From Brevibacillus sp. JNUCC-41 (GTDB taxonomy: Bacteria; Bacillota; Bacilli; Bacillales; DSM-1321), in assembly GCF_014844095.1 (NCBI RefSeq), contig NZ_CP062163.1, positions 1,488,001 through 1,552,000 on the forward strand: a stretch of 64,000 nt of DNA, written 5' to 3'. Below, piece by piece: positions 1-8,601 of the stretch (position 1 is its first letter; each line of letters opens with the position of its first letter). The position numbers and the translations under genes are program-made. Under the pieces are notes generated by a model. The model saw only the letters and a list, made by a program, of their open reading frames with translations. It was not told the DNA's origin and did no database searches.

Positions 1-388
1 ATTCAATGCCAATCTGTTCGAATTCTGCCGGCCTGCCTCCTTCACGCTGCTGTGCGCGATATACATTCGCGGAATAGGCCAGACGAAGCGGGATTTGCTG
101 TTTTAACAGTTTGGATGCTGCCACCCGTGCAATGGGAGCTGTCATCTCGGGACGGAGTACGAGTGTATGCCCCTGGGAATCAAGAAGTTTAAACAACTGT
201 TGATCCAAGATTGCCGAAGCATCGCCAATTGTTTCATAATATTCCAAAGCAGGCGTTTCAATAAATTGATAGCCCCACTTCTTGATTTCATCACTCATTT
301 TATTTCTTGCCGATACTTTCGTTTCATACAGCACCGGCAATGTATCTCTCATGCCTAACGGTTTTTCAAACATAAATGGCTTTGTCAC
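1..388 (-). CDS. hisZ: HisZ, ATP phosphoribosyltransferase regulatory subunit (5' part only; runs off the window)
   Basis: The reverse strand reads V-T-K-P-F-M-F-E-K-P-L-G-M-R-D-T-L-P, then a class II aminoacyl-tRNA-synthetase-like core containing LVLRPEMTAPIARVAASK and REGGRPAEFEQIGIE. This is the N-terminal third of HisZ, the histidyl-tRNA-synthetase-like subunit that pairs with short HisG for the first step of histidine biosynthesis. I chose the GTG at 388 because an AAAGGA sequence sits about 9 bases upstream; the ATG at 373 lacks a ribosome-binding site at a usable distance. The reading frame stays open to base 1, so about 129 codons are visible and the C-terminus lies outside. In Bacillus it heads the his operon. 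No T-box was found in the 5' flank. Confidence 0.9.
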   Translation of the reverse strand, partial: MTKPFMFEKPLGMRDTLPVLYETKVSARNKMSDEIKKWGYQFIETPALEYYETIGDASAILDQQLFKLLDSQGHTLVLRPEMTAPIARVAASKLLKQQIPLRLAYSANVYRAQQREGGRPAEFEQIGIE

Positions 389-879
389 GACTGCACATCC
401 TTTTGAAATTTTATTACTATCTATATCCAATCGGTCCGCCTATAGGCAAAAACCGATGTGCCCATTCCTAATTTTGCTTATCCCTTTATCTTTCCAAGGT
501 TTCACACTTAAATCCACATTTCGGATAACATATAAAAATAGTATCAAATTAACTGACATAATAATATAAATAATCACAATAATCGATTAATACACTTTAG
601 TTCGCTAATATGGTAGCAGGTTGAAGTTATTAATAGTTTACCCCTGCCCCCACCTTACGTCAAGGAAAATATGCCTAATTTCATTACTTCAACTACCTTT
701 GCAGTCTTGGATATTTTTCATGATCGGTTTAGGTCCAAACGGAAGGAGTTGTACCTTTTCACCCGAATATTTCTTCCTATTTTTAACCTTTCACTGTTAT
801 TAATGTATACCTTTTGGTTTAGCTGTTTTATAATGTTTAGGTGTTTGGTAATATTATATATTTTTAGGGGGATATGGGA
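389..879. other. AT-rich intergenic region between hisZ and the acidic surface protein gene
   Basis: Divergent promoter region for hisZ (minus) and the surface protein gene (plus). It is AT-rich and holds no open frame with a ribosome-binding site. A TATAAT at 829-834 lies about 46 bases before the + strand start but lacks a convincing -35 box. No T-box specifier or other recognised RNA motif was found. Confidence 0.6.
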
Positions 880-1944
880 ATGAAGAAATATTTTTCGTTT
901 ATTGTGGCAGTTATCGTTCTTTTTTCACTGGGTTTAAGCGAAACGAAGAGTTTTGCGGCAACTAAGATCAACCAGGATGAACTTAATGCATACCTTTCCG
1001 AAGTTAGAATGACGCAAGAAGAATTGGAAGAGTATTTATCCTATTACGACTTATCATTGAATGAACTGGGATCAGTAGAAGAGTTGCGAGATACATTAGG
1101 ACCGACCGTCACTCCTAAGACCATACAGAATCTACTAAAAAAATATGAAATGACAGAAGCGGAACTTACGGAATTATTAATAGAATACGGCGAACTGGAA
1201 GAGGGGGATTCAATCATCGATACCTTCCATTTCATTTACGACATTGAGGATATCATCGATTTAGAAATGGATTACGATGAGGAAGAGATGGAATATGATG
1301 ATGAAGAGATCATCGATTTAATGGATGGTCTCTTTACTGAGATCGGCCTTACAGACGAAGAGCTCAACAGGTTCATGAACCACCTTTTGCCTATCGTCGA
1401 AGACCCTTCTTTTGAAGCTCGTTTAATGGCGATCTCTGATAGGATGGATCAACTCGAGTATTTTGAAACAATTGATGAATTATCTGCTGAACAAGTGGCA
1501 GAATTGCTTTCCATATATAATGATCTTCAAAGCTTGCTGCAAATTCAATTCAAATTCGCCTTAATTCAGGATGGTGTCACGAAAAACCTATCCCTTGAGG
1601 CTTTATTCCAACTTAGGGAATTGACGAATGCTAGTTTACTAGTTTCCATTTATGATTTAAACGGCAATTTTTTGCTGGATTTTACATTGACAGGTGAAAT
1701 GATCGGTTCCGATTTAGTGAAAGAAACCGGTAATGACATTAAACAATCCACTGAGGTCATTTCTAAAGTGGCTGAGGTAAAAAAGGAAAAGCAAAAGCAA
1801 AAATCCACAAAACCTGATCTTAAAACGGAAAAAGGCGGAGTGCTTCCTAAAACGGCTGGTAATTACTTATTCGGCGCTTTAATCGGTTTAGTGTTGATGG
1901 GTATCGCTTTCGGATTAATCAGAAAAGCGAGACTCACTAATTAA
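880..1944 (+). CDS. Processed acidic surface protein with LPXTA sorting signal
   Basis: The product is about 354 aa. It has an N-terminal signal peptide (MKKYFSF..., cleavage expected near SFAA at about residue 28) and a very Asp/Glu-rich body with repeats of the type MTxEELxxYL (about residues 45-65, 90-110, 150-165). A Lys-rich stretch follows, then a C-terminal sorting signal: LPKTA, a hydrophobic span and a short RKAR tail. That layout matches the family of processed acidic surface proteins found next to class D sortases in Bacillales. The start at 880 is chosen over the ATG at 874 because the AGGGGG at 866-871 is 8 bases from 880 but only 2 from 874. The next gene, a sortase, begins 1 base after the stop, so substrate and enzyme are almost certainly co-expressed. 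The biological role is unknown. Confidence 0.85.
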   Translation: MKKYFSFIVAVIVLFSLGLSETKSFAATKINQDELNAYLSEVRMTQEELEEYLSYYDLSLNELGSVEELRDTLGPTVTPKTIQNLLKKYEMTEAELTELLIEYGELEEGDSIIDTFHFIYDIEDIIDLEMDYDEEEMEYDDEEIIDLMDGLFTEIGLTDEELNRFMNHLLPIVEDPSFEARLMAISDRMDQLEYFETIDELSAEQVAELLSIYNDLQSLLQIQFKFALIQDGVTKNLSLEALFQLRELTNASLLVSIYDLNGNFLLDFTLTGEMIGSDLVKETGNDIKQSTEVISKVAEVKKEKQKQKSTKPDLKTEKGGVLPKTAGNYLFGALIGLVLMGIAFGLIRKARLTN

Positions 1945-1945
1945 G

Positions 1946-2587
1946 ATGAGCAAAAATAGGCAATCCAGGCATAAGAAAAAAACGTTACTTATCACTGCTG
2001 TTTGCATTTTAACCTTAGGTTTTTATTTTACAACGACAAATGCCTATACGCTGATAAAAGGCTATACCCTATATAGATGGAATAAATCTGATACAACGGA
2101 AGCGACGGCTAAGCTACCCGAACCGAAGTCGAAATCTGATATTCCCGATGGGCTTGAACTATATGAGGAACGACCGGAGACAGGTGATTTGATGGGTGAG
2201 CTTTATATTCCAAAAATCGAGGCAACACTTCCAATTTATCACGGAACGGACGAAGATGAACTCGAAAAGGGCGTCGGCCATTATGCGGGATCCGTCCTCC
2301 CCGGCGAAAAGGATAATTCCGTTTTATCCGGTCATCGGGATACAATTTTCAGGGATCTAGGTAATGTCGGCGAGGGTGACTTGCTGATCGCCAAGACAGA
2401 AGCCGGTACGTTTACATATAAAGTTAGGAAGGTTCGTATCGTTGATGCAGATGACCGTACCGTGATCGTTCCCAAGCCTAAAGCCACACTTACAGTAACA
2501 ACCTGCTATCCTTTTTCATATATTGGTAGTGCACCGGAACGTTACGTATTGGTTGCCGATTTATTGAAATCGGAGATAGGTAAATGA
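1946..2587 (+). CDS. srtD: Class D sortase (cysteine transpeptidase)
   Basis: The 213-aa protein has one N-terminal membrane anchor (about residues 13-33) and an extracytoplasmic sortase domain from about residue 80. The catalytic triad is visible: His130 in SGHRDT, Cys187 in TVTTCYPF and Arg199 in APERYVL. The TLTVTTC context and length fit class D. Such enzymes cleave LPXTA/LPXTG-like signals between Thr and the next residue and join the protein to peptidoglycan. It starts 1 base after the stop of the LPKTA protein, its likely substrate. No other LPXTX protein was noticed in the window. Assigning it to class D rather than another sortase class rests on neighbourhood and motif spacing. Confidence 0.88.
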   Translation: MSKNRQSRHKKKTLLITAVCILTLGFYFTTTNAYTLIKGYTLYRWNKSDTTEATAKLPEPKSKSDIPDGLELYEERPETGDLMGELYIPKIEATLPIYHGTDEDELEKGVGHYAGSVLPGEKDNSVLSGHRDTIFRDLGNVGEGDLLIAKTEAGTFTYKVRKVRIVDADDRTVIVPKPKATLTVTTCYPFSYIGSAPERYVLVADLLKSEIGK

Positions 2588-2658
2588 GATTCGGGGCTGA
2601 AGCTGTTCTGCCCCCCTCTTCATAAATCTTTAATAGATGATAGGAGGACAAGCTCAAC

Positions 2659-2802
2659 ATGGATGAACAGGCACAGCAAAGGTTTTTTCAAATTTTAAAA
2701 GAAACGTATGAAGCAACGGTGGACGAGGAAAATGTATCAATCAACGAAGTGATAGAGCATCTAAAGAATGAACTGACTCCGTTATACCTAAAATGCCATT
2801 AA
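2659..2802 (+). CDS. Small acidic protein of unknown function (47 aa)
   Basis: This short frame starts MDEQAQQRFFQILKE and ends PLYLKCH. It is preceded by a strong TAGGAGG ribosome-binding site at 2641-2647, about 11 bases before the ATG. It is directly followed by a terminator hairpin beginning within its stop codon, as expected for the last gene of a transcript that starts with the surface protein and sortase. The peptide is predicted helical and amphipathic with no membrane segment. I do not recognise the family. The combination of ribosome-binding site, coding-like composition and terminator supports a real gene. Confidence 0.6.
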   Translation: MDEQAQQRFFQILKETYEATVDEENVSINEVIEHLKNELTPLYLKCH

Positions 2803-2836
2803 AAAGGACTTGCCACATATATGGGCAAGTCCTTTT
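2802..2836. terminator. Bidirectional rho-independent terminator
   Basis: GGACTTGCC at 2806-2814 pairs with GGCAAGTCC at 2824-2832 and is flanked by A-run and T-run. It ends the + strand sortase transcript and the minus-strand hprK-yvoF transcript. Confidence 0.85.
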
Positions 2837-2837
2837 C

Positions 2838-3356
2838 TCATAAGGAAGTTTGCTGCTCTCTCTCAAGCATTTCCTCTTTGGTATATATGATTTTCATTGG
2901 ATTTCCCCCGACGAAAGCTCCCTCCGGAACATCCTTATGGACAAGCGTCCCCGCAGAGACAATCGCCCCATTACCAATTGAAAGTCCTGGAAGAATGGTC
3001 GAATTGGCTCCAATCAATACTTCATCACCAATGACTACATCTCCTAAACGATATTCATGAATCAAATATTCATGAGCAAGAATCGTCGTATTATAGCCAA
3101 TGACAGTATTCATCCCAACCGATATTTTTTCCGGAAACATCACATCCGGCATGACCATCAAGGCAAACGAAGTATGCTTTCCTACTTTCATATGTAAAAA
3201 AGTCCTGTATAGCCAATTCTTCATGCCCAGAAAAGGGGTATAACGCGCTAGCTGTATCACCACAAAATTCTTTACGACTTTCCAGAATGGAACGGTCTTA
3301 TATACATGCCATAGTGAATTAGCCCCTTCAACTGGATAGCGGGACGTGCGTCTCAT
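2838..3356 (-). CDS. yvoF: YvoF, left-handed beta-helix acetyltransferase
   Basis: The 172-aa protein has hexapeptide-repeat signatures ([56 protein letters not shown]) typical of trimeric acyltransferases of the maltose/galactoside O-acetyltransferase class. It is the last gene of the hprK-lgt-yvoD-ppaX-yvoF unit and overlaps ppaX by 4 bases. The length equals that of B. subtilis YvoF. The acceptor substrate is unknown. The N-terminal positively charged and hydrophobic segment (about residues 20-45) may let it associate with the membrane, so a cell-envelope glycan is one possible target, by inference. Confidence 0.85.
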   Translation of the reverse strand: MRRTSRYPVEGANSLWHVYKTVPFWKVVKNFVVIQLARYTPFLGMKNWLYRTFLHMKVGKHTSFALMVMPDVMFPEKISVGMNTVIGYNTTILAHEYLIHEYRLGDVVIGDEVLIGANSTILPGLSIGNGAIVSAGTLVHKDVPEGAFVGGNPMKIIYTKEEMLEREQQTSL

Positions 3357-4021
3357 TTTCTAGCCTCCGTGAGTTTTTCAACCTCAACGATATTCAATAA
3401 ATCCGCCATCTGCTCAAGCATATAATCAGGGTGATAACTTTCCAAGAATTCACGGCCTTTAATGGACCATGAGACCCCCGCCGTTTTTGTACCTGCATTT
3501 TTACCACCCATAATATCATGATAATTGTCGCCAATCATGATCGCTTCTTCAGGAACCGAACCTAGTTGATTTAAAGCTTTTACCAAAGGCTCTGGGTCGG
3601 GCTTTGCCTTTTCCACTTCATCCAGTGTGACCACCACTTCAAAGAATTGATCCAGTTTGCTTAAACGCAGGCCCTTTTCGACGACATCGCGCTTCTTTGT
3701 CGTAACGACTGCCAATTTATAACCGCTCTGCTTCAACGTTTGAACGGTTTCGAACACCCCGTCAAATTGTGTGACAAGCAAATCATGGTTCCTCCAATTA
3801 TGCTCCCGATAGTAAGCGATCATTTCATCCACTCGTTTTGGATCAATGGAAGTGAAAGTATCGACCAAAGTAGGTCCGATAAATGGAATGATATCTTCCC
3901 GATTGAACTTTCCAGGACAAAAGTGGTTTAAAGTCTCCGTAAAAGAGGCGATGATCAATTCATTTGTATTGATCAACGTCCCATCAAGATCGAATAATAA
4001 TGTAGTTATGTTACTGTTCAT
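3353..4021 (-). CDS. ppaX: Pyrophosphatase PpaX (HAD superfamily)
   Basis: The 222-aa protein is a HAD phosphatase: motif I DLDGT (Asp11 nucleophile, Asp13), motif II around VVTTK, motif III Lys in EKAKPDPEP, motif [10 protein letters not shown]. PpaX hydrolyses the inorganic pyrophosphate released when HprK/P dephosphorylates Ser-P-HPr by phosphorolysis, pulling that reaction forward. Its co-transcription with hprK supports the assignment over the related phosphoglycolate phosphatases. It overlaps yvoF by 4 bases downstream and yvoD by 4 bases upstream. Confidence 0.9.
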   Translation of the reverse strand: MNSNITTLLFDLDGTLINTNELIIASFTETLNHFCPGKFNREDIIPFIGPTLVDTFTSIDPKRVDEMIAYYREHNWRNHDLLVTQFDGVFETVQTLKQSGYKLAVVTTKKRDVVEKGLRLSKLDQFFEVVVTLDEVEKAKPDPEPLVKALNQLGSVPEEAIMIGDNYHDIMGGKNAGTKTAGVSWSIKGREFLESYHPDYMLEQMADLLNIVEVEKLTEARK

Positions 4022-4956
4022 ATTACAGCTTCCTTTCTCTGTACCCTGTCAGTCCGATTCCATATATACGCAACGGCCATCGTTAAAACAATGGCAGTGA
4101 GCAGCCGAATAAGCAGCAACGGCAAGACCGGAATCCCCAGCGGAATAAAAATCAGTGTGTCTTCTACAACAGCATGGCAGGCAACTAAAAAGATGAACGC
4201 AATCGTCATATCCTTCTTCGAAACATTATCTTCTTTAGCGGCTTGAATCATTACGCCCGCCCCATATGCCAAACCGAGAGTCAGGCCTGTAACGAAAGGC
4301 ATGGAAGCATTCGGCTTCATCCCCAGGACCTTCATGAAGGGAGCAAGGGCTTTCGAGAAGGCTTCCAGCCATTTTAAATCTTTCATGATTTGAACCGCCA
4401 CCATGAGCGGAATAACGATGACCGCCAGCTGACCGATTCCTGAAAGGGCCTGGAGAACCCCATGTAAGAGGATTGCACCTGCTCCGTTAAACTCTGCAGC
4501 CTCCCCGATAGCCACTCCTTGGGCCATTTCAGATCCGCCCTGCCAGACAAGATTGATGATGATCGCTGATAATAGGGCAAGCCCGATCCGTACTGTTAAG
4601 ATAATCCACAGCTTGACACCGGTTTTCATCGCCACACCTGACTCGATCAACAAATTATGTGAAAAAGATAGCATTATAGCAATAATAAAAACTTCTTTCA
4701 CAGTCAAATCAAGTGTTAATATGCCAGCGATTGCCGCGTATAAATTCAGGAAATTCCCTAACACAAGCGGAATTGCCGCATCCCCGGGAAGACCGATGAG
4801 ATTCATCAAAGGCGCTATCAAGTTAATGATGAATGGCAATACAGGCGTATATTGAAGCACAGTGACGATCAAAGTGACTGGAAATATCACTTTCCCCAAA
4901 GACCAAGTAGTATTCAAGCCTGAAAGAAGTCCCTTTTTAATCGAATTTACTATCAC
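4018..4956 (-). CDS. yvoD: YvoD, nucleoside-recognition (Gate) domain membrane protein
   Basis: The 312-aa integral membrane protein has roughly eight hydrophobic segments and two copies of the Gate/nucleoside-recognition fold (first around residues 20-130, second around 165-290). It resembles B. subtilis YvoD and the spore-maturation SpmA/SpmB-like family. The start is a GTG at 4956 with AGAGGG a few bases upstream. It overlaps ppaX by 4 bases, so it belongs to the hprK operon. No transported substrate has been established for the family. Confidence 0.85.
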   Translation of the reverse strand: MIVNSIKKGLLSGLNTTWSLGKVIFPVTLIVTVLQYTPVLPFIINLIAPLMNLIGLPGDAAIPLVLGNFLNLYAAIAGILTLDLTVKEVFIIAIMLSFSHNLLIESGVAMKTGVKLWIILTVRIGLALLSAIIINLVWQGGSEMAQGVAIGEAAEFNGAGAILLHGVLQALSGIGQLAVIVIPLMVAVQIMKDLKWLEAFSKALAPFMKVLGMKPNASMPFVTGLTLGLAYGAGVMIQAAKEDNVSKKDMTIAFIFLVACHAVVEDTLIFIPLGIPVLPLLLIRLLTAIVLTMAVAYIWNRTDRVQRKEAVI

Positions 4957-4983
4957 TATGCCCTCTCCCTTTACACATATTCC

Positions 4984-5796
4984 CTATGCATCTAAATATC
5001 GTTTGTTTGCATGCCCGCGGACCCTTCTATAGACAACTAAAGCAATGGCTACAACCACCAACACAATCGAGATCACTTGTGCGATACGCAGCGATTCCGT
5101 CAGCATCAAACTATCCGTCCGCAATCCTTCAATGTAAAAACGGCCGATGGAATACCATATTACATAGGTTAAAAATAGTTCCCCCCTGCGCAAGTTCACT
5201 TTCCGTAAACTTAAGAGGATAATGACACCGGCGATATTCCAAATCGATTCATACAAAAAGGTCGGGTGATAATACGCACCGTTTATGTACATTTGATTGA
5301 TGATGAATTCAGGCAAATGCATATTTTCCAGGAATGACCTTGTTATTTCTCCACCATGCGCTTCCTGATTCATGAAATTACCCCAACGGCCAATCGCCTG
5401 CCCCAACAATAAGCTCGGTGCAGCAATATCGGCCAGCTTCCAGAATGAGACTTTCTTGACCTTGGCAAAGACGATCGCAGTCAGCACCGATCCAATCAAA
5501 GCACCATGTATGGCAATTCCGCCATTCCATATTTTTATGATATCCCCCGGGTTTTGTGAATAGTACTCCCATTGGAAGATCACATAATATATACGGGCAC
5601 TAATGATCGCGATCGGGACAGCAAACAAAATCATATCCGTAAATATTTCCTTATCAAGACCTCTCCGCTCAGATTCCCTCAAAGCGATAATAAGACCCAA
5701 TAACACACCGAAACCGATGATCAGTCCATACCAATGTACCTGGATGGGGCCTAGATCTATCGCGATTGGATTCAGCGGCTGTATTCCTTGTTCCAT
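4984..5796 (-). CDS. lgt: Prolipoprotein diacylglyceryl transferase Lgt
   Basis: The 270-aa membrane enzyme transfers diacylglyceryl from phosphatidylglycerol to the lipobox cysteine of prolipoproteins, the first step of lipoprotein maturation. Key features are [10 protein letters not shown] (residues 21-30), [11 protein letters not shown] with His97, and the Lgt signature [10 protein letters not shown] with Arg137 and Asn140. A second Arg lies in the GRFYIEGLR stretch near the C-terminus. Seven hydrophobic segments are apparent. AGAGGGG precedes the ATG by about 5 bases. Lipoproteins in this window that would depend on it include the YfiY-like binding protein and CccB. Confidence 0.95.
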   Translation of the reverse strand: MEQGIQPLNPIAIDLGPIQVHWYGLIIGFGVLLGLIIALRESERRGLDKEIFTDMILFAVPIAIISARIYYVIFQWEYYSQNPGDIIKIWNGGIAIHGALIGSVLTAIVFAKVKKVSFWKLADIAAPSLLLGQAIGRWGNFMNQEAHGGEITRSFLENMHLPEFIINQMYINGAYYHPTFLYESIWNIAGVIILLSLRKVNLRRGELFLTYVIWYSIGRFYIEGLRTDSLMLTESLRIAQVISIVLVVVAIALVVYRRVRGHANKRYLDA

Positions 5797-5822
5797 TTTG
5801 TCCCCTCTTTTCCTATAAGCTT

Positions 5823-6758
5823 TTAAAATTCATCATGTTCCGGATCTGCAATGGCATGGTTCAAGCGATCTGAAAACTGTTCCGCAGCATTTACTCCCAT
5901 TCGTTTCAGGCGGTAATTCATGGCTGCCACTTCAATGATAACAGCTAAATTTCGCCCTGGACGGACAGGTACGGTAATTTTCGTCACTTCCGTATCGATG
6001 ATTTTCATTTTTTCTTCATCAAGACCAACCCGGTCATACTGCTTGTTTTTTTCCCATAGTTCCAGATTGATGACGATTGAGATCTTTTTGTTGCTCCGGA
6101 CTGCACCAGCTCCAAAAAGTGTCATTACATTAATGATTCCCAACCCTCTTATTTCAAGAAGATGCTCGATTAAATCCGGGGCATTCCCTACTAGCGTATC
6201 TTGGTCTTCCTGCCTGATTTCGACGCAGTCATCGGCTACGAGACGATGGCCCCGTTTCACCAATTCCAGGGCTGTCTCACTTTTACCGACTCCGCTTTTC
6301 CCGGTGATCAACACCCCTAACCCATAGATATCCACCAATACACCATGAACAGCAGTAGTTGGTGCCAACCTGCTTTCAAGGAAATTAGTCAGACGGCTGT
6401 ATAACCTTGTTGTCTTCATATTAGATCTCATCACAGGAACGGATTCCCGCTCAGAAGCTTCGATCAATTCTATCGGCACTTCCTGACCACGCGTAATGAT
6501 GATGCCTGGAGTAAAGTCCCTGCACAACTCTTCCATCCTCTGTATTCGCTCCGGTTCATTCAACCGATTAAAAAAGGACATCTCCGTCATACCTAAAAGC
6601 TGTACTCGATCCGCGGGATAATAATCAAAAAAACCGGCTATTTCAAGTCCGGGACGAGATAAATCACTCGTGACTATTGGTCGGTTAATTCCTTCTTCCC
6701 CACTGATAAGTTCTAGACCGAACGCGTCTACTATATCCTTTGTACGGACTTTTGCCAT
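5823..6758 (-). CDS. hprK: HPr kinase/phosphorylase
   Basis: The 311-aa HprK/P phosphorylates Ser46 of HPr and Crh when glycolytic intermediates are high, and dephosphorylates them by phosphorolysis, controlling CcpA-dependent catabolite repression. The C-terminal catalytic domain shows the P-loop GKSGVGKS (153-160), His138 and the family signature [11 protein letters not shown] (about 201-211). The N-terminal domain is typical. It is the first gene of a minus-strand operon with lgt, yvoD, ppaX and yvoF. An AGGAGG-type site lies directly upstream of the ATG. Confidence 0.96.
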   Translation of the reverse strand: MAKVRTKDIVDAFGLELISGEEGINRPIVTSDLSRPGLEIAGFFDYYPADRVQLLGMTEMSFFNRLNEPERIQRMEELCRDFTPGIIITRGQEVPIELIEASERESVPVMRSNMKTTRLYSRLTNFLESRLAPTTAVHGVLVDIYGLGVLITGKSGVGKSETALELVKRGHRLVADDCVEIRQEDQDTLVGNAPDLIEHLLEIRGLGIINVMTLFGAGAVRSNKKISIVINLELWEKNKQYDRVGLDEEKMKIIDTEVTKITVPVRPGRNLAVIIEVAAMNYRLKRMGVNAAEQFSDRLNHAIADPEHDEF

Positions 6759-7186
6759 ATATCTTTCCTCCTTTTGGAGCGTTGCTATTTTTCGAGATAC
6801 TTTTTCTATTTTAGCATTTTTCTGTTAATAACCAAACAAAGCATTATCGATTTATGGTTTTTTTATTCACTGCATCCGGATGATGAAAGCGGGCAGGTCC
6901 CCGTGAACAGGAAAGAGATGAGATGAAACTGCAGAATACTAAGAAAGCCCGCCTGTTTAAATTGGCGGGCTCACTTTGTAGAAAAATGGTTCAGAAAACA
7001 TATCTTTCATCAAATGTTGTTCCCGAACCTCCTCCAAGCAACACATGGTTTCTATCAAAATTTAATAACAAAGTTGGTTGAAGCAGGTGTGCGAGACTCC
7101 TGCGGGAAAAGCGCATCCAGAAGAGCTCCCCGCAGGCGGAAAGCGAGTGCCGGGAGAGGAAATCAACATCCAAATTGTACAAGCCA
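6759..7186. other. Intergenic region with a hairpin and a dispersed repeat
   Basis: No supported coding frame. It holds the hprK 5' flank, an inverted repeat GCCCGCC/GGCGGGC (6947-6953 with 6964-6970) resembling a terminator without an obvious gene to serve, and copy 1 of the dispersed repeat at 7069-7169. Confidence 0.6.
7069..7169 (-). repeat. Bacillaceae dispersed GC-rich repeat, copy 1 (internally deleted)
   Basis: This runs from AAGTTGGTTGAAG to GGAAATCAAC and contains GCGAGACTCCTGCGGGAA and CGCAGGCGGAAAGCGAGTGC. Read on the minus strand, the order matches copy 3 at 39338-39454, but the central GGGAGCCTCC block is missing. The ends are imperfect inverted repeats (GTTG.../...CAAC). Confidence 0.75.
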
Positions 7187-7231
7187 TAAAAAAATGTAGC
7201 CAAGCTCGATTTTCACCGAGTTTGGCTACAT
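7187..7231 (-). terminator. Terminator for yvlB
   Basis: On the minus strand TGTAGCCAAACTCG pairs with CGAGCTTGGCTACA (7195-7230) and is followed by a T run. Confidence 0.85.
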
Positions 7232-7270
7232 TCTGGGCCCGCCAGTTATATCCGCGGGCTTTCTTTTTCT

Positions 7271-8371
7271 TCAGGAGACCGTTATCGCTGCAGTCTTGGT
7301 TTCTGCAAAAACATGAAGCACAGGAACTTCTTCCTTAACGGTCTTAAACTTAAGGACCTTCTGAACCACATCACTTTTCTCTTCGATGATGGTCATCCCT
7401 TCCAAAGTTACATTAAAGCTTCCTAAATTTGATTTCAACTCTCCTTCGATCGCCTTCCCTGGCGGCAGGGTCAGCTGGACTTTTCCAGTGATTGACTTAG
7501 CATGGATCGAATCACAATCCATCCCTGAATTCGTACAGATGATTTCCCCATTGAAAGTTTGGACATCCAATTTCTTGAAGTATCCATCGGCATTAATCGC
7601 TCCATTCAAGGTCTCGGCTTCCAAGTCATTAAAGTTGGTATCCGCAATGGTGATCATCCCGTTAGCTGTTTCAAGCTCACACGAATCACCCGTACCCTGC
7701 ATGATATGAATGGCACCATTCGCCGTCTTCGCTTTAAGGTTCTCTGATTTCAATGATTCAGTCGTGATTGCCCCATTGAACATCCTTATATGGATATCCT
7801 CATATTCCTTCCTTGGAATGTACATGATCGTATCAACCTTTATGGATTTTTCACGAACCTTGAACCTCAATTTTCCATTTTCAATCTTGAAATCGACTTC
7901 TTCCAAAAAGTTCTTCCTGGCTTCTTCTATATCTTCCACACGATATACCTTAGCTTCGCATTCAACCCGGACATCATTATGGTCCCATGCGGCGATTTTT
8001 ATTTTTCCATTTGCTATATCCACATCAACTTCATTCAGGAAATCATGGTCATGCTGGAAAATATGACTGACCTCCACAGATTTCCCAAAATTGAAATCAA
8101 GGTCCGTTTCTTTGATTTTCTTAAAAGCACTTTCAACGAAATCAATAATCTTTTCTTTCGATGACTGGATATTCTTCTTAAACGTATCCTGAGTGCTTCC
8201 CTCGCTTTTCTTATCCACGACTACCGTCGATAATTCATTTTGCAATTTCTGCTCTTTAGCTTCACTTTCCTGACTGGCTTTATCTAATTCTTCCAATAAG
8301 CCCATGGCTTCTTCCGCTGATAACTTTCCATCCTGAATCATTTCTAAGATTTTCTTTCTTTCCTCCTGCAT
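7271..8371 (-). CDS. yvlB: YvlB, DUF4097-family envelope-stress protein
   Basis: The 366-aa protein has an N-terminal helical SHOCT/YvlB-type motif (MQEERKKILEMIQDGKLSAE) followed by a long repetitive beta-strand region with recurrent TANGAI, ETANGMI and FNGEI motifs, typical of DUF4097. It resembles B. subtilis YvlB and enterococcal/listerial LiaX, linked to envelope stress and antimicrobial peptide response. The start at 8371 is chosen because GAGGA (8378-8382) is 6 bases upstream; the ATG at 8377 touches the site. In B. subtilis it is in yvlABCD, but here yvlA, the PspC-like yvlC and yvlD are not adjacent. Confidence 0.85.
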   Translation of the reverse strand: MQEERKKILEMIQDGKLSAEEAMGLLEELDKASQESEAKEQKLQNELSTVVVDKKSEGSTQDTFKKNIQSSKEKIIDFVESAFKKIKETDLDFNFGKSVEVSHIFQHDHDFLNEVDVDIANGKIKIAAWDHNDVRVECEAKVYRVEDIEEARKNFLEEVDFKIENGKLRFKVREKSIKVDTIMYIPRKEYEDIHIRMFNGAITTESLKSENLKAKTANGAIHIMQGTGDSCELETANGMITIADTNFNDLEAETLNGAINADGYFKKLDVQTFNGEIICTNSGMDCDSIHAKSITGKVQLTLPPGKAIEGELKSNLGSFNVTLEGMTIIEEKSDVVQKVLKFKTVKEEVPVLHVFAETKTAAITVS

Positions 8372-8573
8372 GAACATTCCTCACTTTCTTCTTTCATTTT
8401 ATTCATACATACGCCCAGATATCTAAAAAGTTTCATAAATACCATTTTTCCCATCATTCGACAAAGGGAAATGACAATTTCCTAAAAGGATGATGTATGA
8501 TTTCCCCGGAAATATCTTGTTTTCCTATTCTTTAATCAAATGATTGATTAAATGCACACCGTCATTTTTCTAC

Positions 8574-8598
8574 AAAAAAACAAGCCGGTTGGCTTGTT
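8574..8598 (-). terminator. Terminator downstream of uvrA
   Basis: Minus-strand AACAAGCC (paired with GGCTTGTT, loop AACC) is followed by a run of seven T. It lies 4 bases beyond the uvrA stop codon. Confidence 0.85.
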
Positions 8599-8601
8599 CT
8601 T

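Noticed and set aside
167..569. Open frames on the + strand at 167-358 and 282-569
   Set aside because: They lie antisense to, or just upstream of, hisZ and have no ribosome-binding site; the minus strand reads an unmistakable HisZ N-terminus.
389..620. T-box leader for hisZ
   Set aside because: No AGGGTGGNACCGCG-type sequence on the minus strand.
621..883. Two overlapping + strand open frames before the surface protein gene
   Set aside because: No ribosome-binding site, hydrophobic AT-driven composition and no family resemblance; the region is better read as leader and promoter.
5920..6327. 135-aa frame antisense to hprK
   Set aside because: Shadow of a highly conserved gene on the other strand; no translation signals.
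6947..6970. GC-rich hairpin as a terminator of an unannotated gene
   Set aside because: Stem is good but neither strand has a proper T run or an upstream gene ending nearby.
6991..7338. Small frames on both strands at 6991-7203 and 7014-7338
   Set aside because: They run through the dispersed repeat and the yvlB terminator; the residues reflect the repeat sequence.
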